Below, one piece after another: positions 1 to 6,519 of a stretch of DNA of 46,765 nt. Numbering within the stretch: the stretch's first letter is position 1; each line of letters opens with the position of its first letter. The position numbers and the translations under genes are program-made. The stretch is taken from the NCBI GenBank assembly GCA_020832825.1, contig JAJHRL010000003.1, positions 1-46,765 of the forward strand. Direction: 5' to 3'. Under the pieces are notes generated by a model. It had not been told where the DNA came from. It made no database searches and saw only the letters and a program-made list of their open reading frames with translations. Source of the stretch: Candidatus Aenigmatarchaeota archaeon. Lineage in GTDB: Archaea; Aenigmatarchaeota; Aenigmatarchaeia; CG10238-14; SpSt-28.

Positions 1-89
1 TTGGTATAGATAGGTTAACGATGATTTTGACAAATGTTCAATCGATAAGAGAGGTTATCGCATTTCCAACTTTGAGACCAGAGAAATAA
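1..89 (+). CDS. lysS: Lysyl-tRNA synthetase, class II, C-terminal fragment
   Basis: This is the end of a gene that begins before the window; the frame starts at base 3. The readable residues run GIDRLTMILTN, then SIREVIAFP and finally TLRPEK before TAA. This is the motif 3 region and C-terminus of class II lysyl-tRNA synthetases (GIDRxxMLxT...IRDVxxFPxxRP). The RP-rich ending separates LysRS from AspRS/AsnRS, which end differently after the same GIDRL motif. The enzyme charges tRNA-Lys with lysine in the cytoplasm. Many archaea use the unrelated class I LysRS, so a class II enzyme is informative. Only 28 residues are visible. Confidence 0.82.
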   Translation, partial: GIDRLTMILTNVQSIREVIAFPTLRPEK

Positions 90-148
90 GCTTAGTAGTA
101 CTGTAGTATTAATAGTAAAAAAAAAAATATAAAAATATAAAATAAACA

Positions 149-574
149 ATGACAAGCATAGATTTTATAAAAAACGATAAAGTAGTTGAATTAATTTTGA
201 TTGTAGTGATTGGAACCTCGCTCCTTGGGTTGTTCTTTTCTGCACAAAAAGTGAAAAATATGAGAGATATTAAAGAAATCTTCTTAAATAAAACATCTGT
301 GGTTTTAAGTATACAACCTGAATCTTTTTGTGGACCTTCATTTATGACAATAGTTGTTAAGAATGATGGACATAACGCAAGTGGACCTATAAAAGTAACT
401 GTTTCTGACCCAGAAGAAAGGGTGTCTTCAACATGCGTAATATCAAATATAGATCCCTTAAATATTGAAAGTTGTTCGATACAGAGAGGAGTAAGCCTAA
501 TGAAACCAGGATTTTATAAAATAACAGTATCTTCAGAAAAATCAAATGCAAGCGGAAAAATTTACTGTCCTTAA
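149..574 (+). CDS. Membrane-anchored exported protein, unknown function
   Basis: The 141-residue protein has a short cytoplasmic N-terminus and one hydrophobic segment at about residues 13-31 (VELILIVVIGTSLLGLFF). A predicted extracellular beta-rich domain of about 100 residues follows, with several N-x-S/T sequons and four cysteines that could form two disulfides. No catalytic motif is visible. A run of A/T with TATA-like elements (aaaatataaaaatataaaata) lies just before the ATG. It sits between lysS and cdc6 on the same strand, which says little about function. The exported domain may be a small Ig-like or CARDB-like fold; that is a guess from composition. Confidence 0.6.
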   Translation: MTSIDFIKNDKVVELILIVVIGTSLLGLFFSAQKVKNMRDIKEIFLNKTSVVLSIQPESFCGPSFMTIVVKNDGHNASGPIKVTVSDPEERVSSTCVISNIDPLNIESCSIQRGVSLMKPGFYKITVSSEKSNASGKIYCP

Positions 575-618
575 AAAATTAAAAACATCGGTTAATTAAT
601 GGCTAAAGAAATAAAATT

Positions 619-1623
619 ATGAGTGTTTTCAAAAGAGAGGAGGTTTTGTATCCGGAGTATTTGCCATTGAATTTACCACATAGAGAAGGACAAATAAGGC
701 TAATCTCTGAGAATCTTTCTTTGCTATTGAAAAACAGCAAGCCTATGAACATTTTCATTTATGGTCCACCAGGAGTTGGAAAGACTGCAGTTGCAAAATT
801 CATCTTGAGAGAATTTGAGCAATATTCAGGAATAAAAAACATTTACATAAATTGTTGGCAATACAACACTTCTTTTGCTATTCTTTCTGAAATCGGAATT
901 TCTATTGGTGCTTTTGTTTCCAGAAGAGGATGGGCAAAAGATGAAATATTCAGTAGAATTGTTCAAACAATGGAAAACAACAGATTAAATTTGATTGTAG
1001 TTTTGGATGAGGTTGATCAATTGGTAAAAAATGATTCAAGTGTTCTCTACGATTTGTTAAGAATAGAAAACTACACAAAACAAAAGATTGGTTTAATTTT
1101 CATTTCGAACGATAAGTATGTCTTCAGAAATGTTGAAGAGAGAATAAGAAGTAGTTTAAATTTGGAAGAAATAGAATTTAAACCTTACACTTTTCTAGAA
1201 ATGAAAGATATTGTTGAAGAAAGGATGAAAGAGGCCTTTGTTGCTTATGAAGATGGAGTTTCTGCTTTGATAGCTGCAAGAGCCGCTGAAAAAGGTGATG
1301 TTAGAATCGCTTTAGAAATTTTATTAAAAGCTGGAAGAATAGCAAAAGATAAGTTAAGGGTTGAAGACGTAAAAAAAGTGATAAAAGAAGAGATTAATCC
1401 AAAAGCTCAAGAAATAATGAAAGTTTTGAGTGAAGAAGAAAAAAGAATTATTGAGATATTGGATAGACCAAAAACAACTAAAGAGATTTTCGAGGAACTA
1501 AAGAAAAGTAGCAACATTAGCAGAGCGGAATTCTATAGAATTTTGAACGAAATGATTAAAAAAGGCTTAATTAAAATTCTCGGAAAAAAGAATCGTCTTT
1601 CAGTTTTACATAAAGTTTTATAA
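619..1623 (+). CDS. cdc6: Orc1/Cdc6-type replication initiator ATPase
   Basis: AAA+ initiator that binds origins and loads the MCM helicase. Visible: Walker A GPPGVGKTAVAKFIL at about residues 49-63, Walker B with LDEVDQL near 132-138, sensor 1 with FISND near 162, followed by the initiator-type helix VEERIRSSL, and a lid region with GDVRIALEILLKAG. The last 80 residues form a winged helix (TTKEIFEEL...RAEFYRILNEMIKKGLI). At 334 residues it is a little shorter than the usual 380-410. It is the only cdc6 in the window. Archaeal origins often lie beside this gene, so the AT-rich gene-free stretch after the next tRNA (1818-2136) is a natural place to look. Confidence 0.95.
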   Translation: MSVFKREEVLYPEYLPLNLPHREGQIRLISENLSLLLKNSKPMNIFIYGPPGVGKTAVAKFILREFEQYSGIKNIYINCWQYNTSFAILSEIGISIGAFVSRRGWAKDEIFSRIVQTMENNRLNLIVVLDEVDQLVKNDSSVLYDLLRIENYTKQKIGLIFISNDKYVFRNVEERIRSSLNLEEIEFKPYTFLEMKDIVEERMKEAFVAYEDGVSALIAARAAEKGDVRIALEILLKAGRIAKDKLRVEDVKKVIKEEINPKAQEIMKVLSEEEKRIIEILDRPKTTKEIFEELKKSSNISRAEFYRILNEMIKKGLIKILGKKNRLSVLHKVL

Positions 1624-1636
1624 CCTTGCTGAACTC

Positions 1637-1647
1637 AATAAATATTA
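1637..1647 (+). promoter_or_regulatory. TATA-like box for the initiator tRNA
   Basis: The stretch aataaatatta lies about 25 bases before G1668, where the long leader/trailer stem of the tRNA precursor begins. This spacing matches archaeal TATA-to-start distances and implies a leader of about 17 bases that includes the 5' half of the inverted repeat. Confidence 0.4.
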
Positions 1648-1667
1648 AAGCGGGAATATAGTATATA

Positions 1668-1817
1668 GGATAGCGGGACTAGAAAGCGGGGTAGGGCAGC
1701 CTGGAGTGCCCGCCGACATCGAGGCGGAGGGCTCATAACCCGGAGGTCGTTGGTTCAAATCCAAAGAGGGTAAGCCAAGCTTACCCTCGGGAAACCCCCG
1801 CTATCATCCCGCTATCC
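1668..1817 (+). repeat. Inverted repeat enclosing the initiator tRNA
   Basis: GGATAGCGGGA at 1668-1678 is the exact reverse complement of TCCCGCTATCC at 1807-1817, so the precursor can form an 11-bp stem outside the acceptor stem. The arms are near copies of the tRNA acceptor strands (AGCGGGG at 1685-1691, CCCCGCT at 1796-1802), and a third 5'-type copy AGCGGGA lies at 1649-1655. The inner loops are CTAGAA and about three bases (TCA). The outer arms could pair with the acceptor strands in alternative folds. Confidence 0.75.
1685..1803 (+). tRNA. Initiator tRNA-Met(CAT) with two non-canonical introns
   Basis: After removing two introns the gene folds as an archaeal initiator tRNA: acceptor AGCGGGG/CCCCGCT with A1-U72, D stem GGGC/GCCC, anticodon stem CCGGG/CCCGG with loop CTCATAA (anticodon 1734-1736), variable AGGTC, T stem GTTGG/CCAAC, discriminator A. 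Intron 1 (1716-1729, 14 nt) lies between tRNA positions 29 and 30; its BHB is perfect, with central helix CCGC/GCGG and three-base bulges CGA and AGG. Intron 2 (1765-1794, 30 nt) lies between 64 and 65; it has a 10-bp hairpin GAGGGTAAGC/GCTTACCCTC, bulges AAA and AAC, and a four-pair central helix with one A-A mismatch. A scanner that expects only a 37/38 intron would probably miss this gene. Confidence 0.9.
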
Positions 1818-2136
1818 TAATCTTATAGCTTTTTCCCATTCTGAATCTTCTGAATCCTCAGTAGTAAGTGTAAAATTCTGACTGTTTACGGATTTTACAC
1901 CATCTGTATATCTTATTCTTTGAAAAATTCTTTCAAAAACTCCTTTCTAATTTCGAATGATCGAAAATTCTTTTAAAGAAGTAGTATATCATAAGTTCTT
2001 AGTTCTTAATCTCAAAACTATTAGTAATTTTCTAACATCATTCCATTTCACTTTAATGTCTCAACTAGCTTATTACTAAGCCAATACTCGTTTAATTTTC
2101 CGATGAAGTTTAATTTTTCAATTTTCAAAATCACAA
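1818..2136. other. Gene-free AT-rich stretch, possible origin region
   Basis: No credible ORF or RNA gene is visible in these 319 bases. They contain a 9-bp inverted repeat gtgtaaaat/attttacac (1868-1876 and 1892-1900) and a tight inverted repeat tttcga-atga-tcgaaa (1951-1966). The stretch lies just beyond cdc6 and the initiator tRNA and before a plus-strand operon, so it must at least hold that operon's promoter. I do not see a classic origin recognition box, so an origin here is only a possibility. Confidence 0.3.
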
Positions 2137-2991
2137 ATGCCAGCAAATTTACCAAGAGAATGGTACATTCTAGAAGAAGAATTTAGAAACGAGAAGAATT
2201 TAGAGAAAAAGATAGAACTTCTTAAGGAATTAATAGCTCTTACTCCGAAGCATAAAGGAACGGAAAATTTGCTAGCAGAGTTAAGAAGAAGATTATCTAG
2301 ACTAGAGGATATACTCGAGAAGAAAAGCAAGAGAGTCGGTAAAAAAATAAAGCTCATAGAAAAATGTGGAGATATTTTGGTTTCTATCCTTGGTTTTACT
2401 CAAGTCGGTAAAAGCACATTGCTAAAACTGTTAACGAATGCTAACGTAGAAATTGATGATAAACCATATACAACAAAAGAGCCGGCAACAGGAGTTTGTT
2501 TTTATAAAGGTGTCTATATTCAATTCGTAGAAATTCCTTCATTTTTCCTTAAAAAACATTTGAGTATTTGCCATTCTTCTGACTTACTTCTTTTATTGAT
2601 AAGAAATGAAGAAGAGTTAAGAGAACTTGAAAAGATTCTTGATGAAAACAAGCTGAAGAACAAACCAAATATTGTTGTTAAAAGAGTTGGCGGTAGCATT
2701 TTCTTCGAAAACACAGAAGTAAATGAAAACTTCTGTAAACTCCTGGATAGCATCTTGAAGCAGACAAAAGTTATTAGAGTATTCATGAAACCTCCTGACA
2801 AAGAGGTTGAAAGAAGAGCAGTTGTTCTTAAAGAAGGTGCAACGATAAAAGAGCTTATAGAAAAATTAAATACATCTTGGCTAAAAACTTTCAAGTTTGC
2901 AAGAATTTTTGACAAAACAAAATTCTCTGGTAGAAGAGTTGGTTTAGACTATCAGCTAAAGGATGAAGATATTGTAGAACTACATTTTTAA
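2137..2991 (+). CDS. Degenerate Drg/Obg-like GTPase with C-terminal TGS domain
   Basis: The 284-residue protein is laid out like archaeal Drg GTPases: a helical N-terminus with LKELIALTPKHKGTENLLAELRRRL (compare the Drg TPKNKATE helix), a P-loop GFTQVGKSTLLKLLTNA near residues 87-103, a G2-like YTTKEPATG, and a TGS domain over the last 70 residues ending DYQLKDEDIVELHF. The core is reduced: DLPG is replaced by VEIPSF, no NKxD motif is visible, and the length is well below the usual ~365. It may still bind nucleotide but probably does not hydrolyse GTP normally. It leads a same-strand run with the CBS and rhomboid genes. A full YchF-type GTPase with TGS lies elsewhere in the window. Confidence 0.72.
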   Translation: MPANLPREWYILEEEFRNEKNLEKKIELLKELIALTPKHKGTENLLAELRRRLSRLEDILEKKSKRVGKKIKLIEKCGDILVSILGFTQVGKSTLLKLLTNANVEIDDKPYTTKEPATGVCFYKGVYIQFVEIPSFFLKKHLSICHSSDLLLLLIRNEEELRELEKILDENKLKNKPNIVVKRVGGSIFFENTEVNENFCKLLDSILKQTKVIRVFMKPPDKEVERRAVVLKEGATIKELIEKLNTSWLKTFKFARIFDKTKFSGRRVGLDYQLKDEDIVELHF

Positions 2992-3012
2992 TTTGGAACT
3001 CAAATAACTGAA

Positions 3013-4095
3013 ATGAGAGTTGGAGAAGTGATGACAAAAAATATTTATACATTGAGTAAAAACGATACAGTAGCTAAAGCAATTTCATTGATGATTGAAA
3101 AGAGATTTCATCAGATTCCGATAGTGGAGAAGAAATATGAAGGGATGGTCTTTTTGAAAGATTTAATAAAATGTAGGTCAGATCCAACAAAGACCAAACT
3201 CGAGAATTTCATAACCACCACGCCTATATTGAAAGAAAGTATGGATATTTTAGAGGCTACGAAAGTGCTTATAGGTTCTGGTTTAAGAGCGCTGCCTGTT
3301 GTTGAAGACAAGAATATTGTTGGAATATTGAGTGAGACGGATGTAATTTTAAGAATAAAGAGGAAAGAGTTAAGAAATGTTAAAGCAAGCGAAGTAATGA
3401 GCAAGGTAATTGTTGCATCTGAAAATGAAAGATTAAGAACAATTTTAAGGATTATGGAAAAAAATAGAATAAGTTCTGTCCCTCTTGTGGACTGGAAAGA
3501 AGAACTTTCTGGATGTATAAATCTTTTTTCAATTGCAAGATTTCTTTGCAAAAAGAAGGAAAGAATAGAATCGCTGAGATCAGCAAAAGAAAGGGAAAAT
3601 ATCTTGGATAATCCTGCAAAGAATTTTTCCTTTATGCCAAATACTGCAGCAGAGGATACTACACTCGAAGAAATCGTAAAACTTTTGCAAAATGGGGAGG
3701 AAGTCGTTATAACAGAAAAAAATAAGCCAAGAGGAATCATAAAAGCTAGAGATGTGTTAGAAAGACTAAGCTTTAAGGAGAGGGTTCCTGTACTGATATC
3801 AGGAATGGAAGAAGGAAGAGAGAAAATTGTGGAATTTTTTGAAAGGACATCTGAAAAATGGAAGAAGCTTGATGTTCAGCAAGTAGTTATTCAAGTGGAG
3901 AAACTAGGAGCAAGGGAAAAATACTTTGGTAGAATAAAAGCTTACACACGAGGCGAAATTTTAATAGCTTCTTCACAAGCTTTTGATCTTAATACTCTGG
4001 TAAGAGAGTTAAGAGAAAAAATAGAAAGAGAAATAATAAAGAGGAGAGAAATAAGAAGGGATAAGAAAAAAATGATTAAGATAATGGGTGAATAG
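3013..4095 (+). CDS. Four-CBS-domain protein with C-terminal HPF-like domain
   Basis: Four CBS repeats make two Bateman modules: about residues 5-52 (VMTKNIYTLSKNDTVAKAI), 62-112 (GLRALPVVEDKNIVGILSETDV), 127-178 (VMSKVIVASENERLRTILRI) and 205-250. Such modules usually sense adenine nucleotides or SAM. The last ~100 residues (VVIQVEKLGAREKYFGRIKA...LREKIEREI) resemble the beta-alpha-beta fold of the HPF/YfiA ribosome hibernation family; this is pattern recognition, not an alignment. The C-terminal tail is very basic, as in an RNA-binding protein. A nucleotide-sensing ribosome silencer is a reasonable hypothesis. The stop codon directly abuts the rhomboid ATG, so the two are probably cotranscribed. 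Confidence 0.75.
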   Translation: MRVGEVMTKNIYTLSKNDTVAKAISLMIEKRFHQIPIVEKKYEGMVFLKDLIKCRSDPTKTKLENFITTTPILKESMDILEATKVLIGSGLRALPVVEDKNIVGILSETDVILRIKRKELRNVKASEVMSKVIVASENERLRTILRIMEKNRISSVPLVDWKEELSGCINLFSIARFLCKKKERIESLRSAKERENILDNPAKNFSFMPNTAAEDTTLEEIVKLLQNGEEVVITEKNKPRGIIKARDVLERLSFKERVPVLISGMEEGREKIVEFFERTSEKWKKLDVQQVVIQVEKLGAREKYFGRIKAYTRGEILIASSQAFDLNTLVRELREKIEREIIKRREIRRDKKKMIKIMGE

Positions 4096-4653
4096 ATGAG
4101 TATAACACTTTTTTTGATTTTCTTAATGCTCTTTACTTTTGCTATTCAAGATTCTTTTAACTTACTGCCCTACTTTTCTTTTATTCCACATTATGCAATT
4201 GTGCAACCATGGAGATTCGTAACCTCAATATTTTTGCATGCAAATTTTCCACATTTATTTTATAATATCCTCGCGCTCTTCTTCTTTGGACATTACCTTG
4301 AGAGAATCATTAGCAAAAAATCTTTTCTATTGATTTTCTTCCTCTCCGGAATTTTTGGCAACCTACTATTTTTCCTAACAACATCCAATGCTTTATCGCT
4401 TGCCGTTGGAGCGTCTGGAGCTATTTATGGAATAGTAGGTGCATTAGCAGCGTTAAGACCTTTTGCGATTGTATATGTTTACTTCACCCCCGTACCCTTA
4501 ATTACCATGGCTTTTATCTGGGCTTTCCTTTCTTTTTTAGGAATTTTTGTTCCAAGCAACATAGCACATGCTGCACACTTTTCTGGCTTAGTAACAGGAT
4601 ATGTTTTAGGACGCTACATAGGAGAAAGAGGAAGAAAGTTTAAGAGGGGATAA
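4096..4653 (+). CDS. Rhomboid family intramembrane serine protease
   Basis: This 185-residue polytopic membrane protein cleaves transmembrane segments of other proteins within the bilayer. Visible: WRFVTSIFLHANFPHLFYNILALFFFG (loop 1 and helix 2 with the conserved HxxxHxxxN), catalytic serine in GASGAIYG near residue 102, and the catalytic histidine in the last helix (AHAAHFSGLVTGYVLG). About six hydrophobic segments are present, the minimal rhomboid core. The ATG follows the CBS gene's TAG without a gap. Substrates cannot be told from the sequence. Confidence 0.92.
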   Translation: MSITLFLIFLMLFTFAIQDSFNLLPYFSFIPHYAIVQPWRFVTSIFLHANFPHLFYNILALFFFGHYLERIISKKSFLLIFFLSGIFGNLLFFLTTSNALSLAVGASGAIYGIVGALAALRPFAIVYVYFTPVPLITMAFIWAFLSFLGIFVPSNIAHAAHFSGLVTGYVLGRYIGERGRKFKRG

Positions 4654-4670
4654 AAAACATAGTTGGTTGC

Positions 4671-4964
4671 TTAAGATTTTTGTATTTCCTCCTTGGATAT
4701 TTCTCCTTCCTGCGGTGCTGAGGCAACTATGTGCTTCGTTATAACTACATCACCAATCGCTTGGACTACAGAATAAGGAATTATGACCCTCTTTGCTCCT
4801 AAAAGCTTTCCCATCTCGCTGCTTGTATCTGTTTCCACAACTATGGACTTTAATCTAAATGTGCTCAGATCTATCTCCAGATCTCTGAGCTTACCAAGAT
4901 AATATCCTTTGTTTGTAAATACGTCTCTTTCTATCGCTTCTGTAACTTCTTTGACACTCACCAT
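4671..4964 (-). CDS. PRC-barrel domain protein
   Basis: This 97-residue protein is a single PRC-barrel: NKGYYLGKLRDLEIDLSTFRLKSIVVE followed by the characteristic VIIPYSVVQAIGDVVIT. It has no membrane segment. Archaeal PRC-barrel proteins of this size occur in RNA metabolism and, in haloarchaea, as FtsZ-associated division factors (CdpA/CdpB); nothing here decides between these. A GGAGG sequence precedes the ATG by a few bases. It is transcribed alone, converging on the rhomboid gene, with its promoter in the same gap as the tRNA-Ser promoter. Confidence 0.85.
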   Translation of the reverse strand: MVSVKEVTEAIERDVFTNKGYYLGKLRDLEIDLSTFRLKSIVVETDTSSEMGKLLGAKRVIIPYSVVQAIGDVVITKHIVASAPQEGEISKEEIQKS

Positions 4965-5031
4965 CCTCTCGCCTCCAATATTAGTATATTAATTTAGAGT
5001 ATTTAAAACCTGTAATTAAAATGAAATTAGT

Positions 5032-5132
5032 GCTGGGGTCGCCTAACCTGGTAGGGCACCAGCCTGCTATAGTTCGACTATGGAAAGCTGGTGGGGTTTA
5101 TCCCCTTGCGGGTTCAAATCCCGCCCCCAGCG
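5032..5132 (+). tRNA. tRNA-Ser(GCT) with a canonical 37/38 intron
   Basis: Acceptor GCTGGGG/CCCCAGC, discriminator G, anticodon stem CCAGC/GCTGG with anticodon GCT at 5066-5068, a long variable arm GGGG-TTTA-CCCC typical of serine tRNAs, and T arm GCGGG-TTCAAAT-CCCGC. The 16-base intron (5070-5085) lies between positions 37 and 38, with bulges TAT and AAA and a somewhat relaxed central helix. A TATA-like tatttaaaa lies at 5000-5008. The ORF-track start at 5091 for the next gene falls inside this tRNA and is not real. Confidence 0.95.
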
Positions 5133-5141
5133 AGGGGAAAA

Positions 5142-5762
5142 ATGAAAACTCTTCAACTAGAGGAAGCATTAAGAAGTAGGAAATTCTCTTTTTTATCTCC
5201 ATCTCTTCTTATAGCAAAGGAATTGGGTTTGAAGTATGTAATTGTTGAAAAAAATTCAATAACTGGTCCTGCTATCGGCCTTTCAATAGTTGTAGATAAA
5301 TTAACAAAAAACTTGCCAATAAAATCGATGATGGATTTATGTTGCGGTACTGGTGCATTAGCTAAAATTGCATACAGAAATGGCGTTGAGAAGATCGTAT
5401 GCATAGATAAAAATATCAATGCAGCTAAAAGAAATCTGAACGGAAAGAACATAAGAATAATAAAAGCCGACATTCTTCGGTTTAAAATCAATGAATTCTT
5501 CGATTTGATAGTTTTAGATGCTCCAAGAGGAATACTACCAAAACTTTTTAAAAGATTTGAAGAGTTTCTCCGCCATTCCAACATTTTCATTCTTTGGCAT
5601 GGTAGTTGTGAGGAAGAAGAATGGAACAAAAGTGTTAGAGAAATTCTTCGAGGCGTTTCCAACACTGTTTATTCTTTTTCAGTTTATGGAGAAGAAATAT
5701 CCGCAGCTTCTTCAACAAAGAAAGGAGTAAGATGGTTGAAAAAATTTTATAGAAAGTGGTAA
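5142..5762 (+). CDS. SAM-dependent methyltransferase, substrate unknown
   Basis: I place the start at ATG 5142, because the upstream GTG at 5091 lies inside tRNA-Ser and GAGGGG at 5132-5137 gives a ribosome binding site. The 206-residue protein has a Rossmann-type core: motif I MDLCCGTGALAKIAYRNG near residue 64, an acidic VCIDKNINAAKRNL (motif II), KADIL, and motif IV LDAPRG instead of the NPPY of base methyltransferases. A helical N-terminal section of about 60 residues precedes the core. DxPRG-like motifs occur in tRNA and protein methyltransferases, but I cannot name the substrate. The stop nearly abuts mbf1, so the two are probably cotranscribed. Confidence 0.75.
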   Translation: MKTLQLEEALRSRKFSFLSPSLLIAKELGLKYVIVEKNSITGPAIGLSIVVDKLTKNLPIKSMMDLCCGTGALAKIAYRNGVEKIVCIDKNINAAKRNLNGKNIRIIKADILRFKINEFFDLIVLDAPRGILPKLFKRFEEFLRHSNIFILWHGSCEEEEWNKSVREILRGVSNTVYSFSVYGEEISAASSTKKGVRWLKKFYRKW

Positions 5763-5763
5763 G

Positions 5764-6213
5764 ATGGAGTGTGAAATTTGTGGAGAGAAAGCGAAAAGAA
5801 TTTTCGTTGTTGAAATAGAAGGAGTTAGAGTTAGAGCTTGTGAAAAATGCTCAAAAAGCGGAAACATTTTAACTATCATTGAAGAAAAGAATGAGGAAAG
5901 AAAAGAAAAGAAGTTGTATAGAGAAATGACAGATGAATATCTACTCGTTGAAAACTACGGAAAAATTATAAGCGAGGCAAGGAAAAAGGCTGGACTTAGT
6001 ATAAGAGAAATAGCTGAGAAAATTGGGGAAAAGGAAAGTTTAGTTAAAAAAATTGAGAAAGAGGAAATAAGACCATCAGAAGAACTTGTTAATAAACTTG
6101 AGAGAATTTTGAAAGTAAATCTTAGAGAGAAGATAAAAGAAGAAAGGGAAAGCAGGAAGAAGGAGACTGGAAAAAAACTAAGAATAGCTGATGTTGTAAT
6201 TATAAGAGACTAG
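5764..6213 (+). CDS. mbf1: Multiprotein bridging factor 1 (MBF1) homologue
   Basis: Archaeal MBF1 layout: an N-terminal zinc ribbon (CEICGE near residues 3-8 and CEKC near 26-29), a linker, and a C-terminal HTH_3 domain (ENYGKIISEARKKAGLSIREIAEKIGEKESLVKKIEK) followed by a basic tail. At 149 residues it has the normal length. MBF1 is linked to transcription coactivation and, in archaea, to ribosome association. It starts two bases after the methyltransferase stop and converges on rpoL with a 4-base overlap of coding ends. Confidence 0.92.
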   Translation: MECEICGEKAKRIFVVEIEGVRVRACEKCSKSGNILTIIEEKNEERKEKKLYREMTDEYLLVENYGKIISEARKKAGLSIREIAEKIGEKESLVKKIEKEEIRPSEELVNKLERILKVNLREKIKEERESRKKETGKKLRIADVVIIRD

Positions 6214-6482
6214 AGAGCCTTCTTAAATTTTTCTCTAAATTCTTTTGTAATCTCTATTAGTTCCTCTGCCGCTTTTTTTAATGCATCCTTGACTGTCCCT
6301 TCTTTAACTTTTACCCATATTTTCGGTTCGCTGAGGTAAGGATGTTCTCTGAAGGAGGCTGCCTCAGTAACGTTCTTATTTTCCCAAAGCTGTTCTTCTA
6401 GGGCACTAGTTAGTGTGAACGTCTCCTCTTTTACTTCTATCAAGGCGCTCTTTGCATCGCCTTTAAGTTTAATTATTCTCAT
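6210..6482 (-). CDS. rpoL: DNA-directed RNA polymerase subunit L (Rpo11)
   Basis: This 90-residue protein matches the small alpha-like subunit L (Rpb11 homologue), which pairs with subunit D to start polymerase assembly. Visible: the short N-terminal strand section (RIIKLKGDAKSALIEV), LTSALEEQLWENKNVTEAAS (the L/N-rich helix that contacts D), FREHPYLSEPKIWVKV (compare the family's HPLxxxPxlxV) and a C-terminal amphipathic helix. The usual tyrosine before the HP motif is replaced by SF. It is transcribed alone and ends inside the stop region of mbf1. Confidence 0.85.
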   Translation of the reverse strand: MRIIKLKGDAKSALIEVKEETFTLTSALEEQLWENKNVTEAASFREHPYLSEPKIWVKVKEGTVKDALKKAAEELIEITKEFREKFKKAL

Positions 6483-6519
6483 GCGTTCTATTTTACCTTC
6501 GCTATTTATAAAACTTCAA

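Noticed and set aside
1672-1814. Alternative initiator tRNA using the outer acceptor-like arms
   Set aside because: The outer stem continues through GGAT/ATCC, which would pair the discriminator, and a 13-base extra segment would have to be spliced after the acceptor; the inner arms give a normal tRNA.
1868-1966. Inverted repeats as a CRISPR or riboswitch
   Set aside because: There are only two unrelated short dyads, with no repeat-spacer pattern and no known aptamer sequence.
3111-3740. 209-residue minus ORF opposite the CBS gene
   Set aside because: It is S/F-rich in the manner of antisense shadows of AT-rich genes, and the plus frame has clear CBS repeats.
5091-5141. N-terminal extension of the methyltransferase ORF (GTG at 5091)
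   Set aside because: It lies inside the 3' half of tRNA-Ser; ATG 5142 with GAGGGG upstream is a better start.
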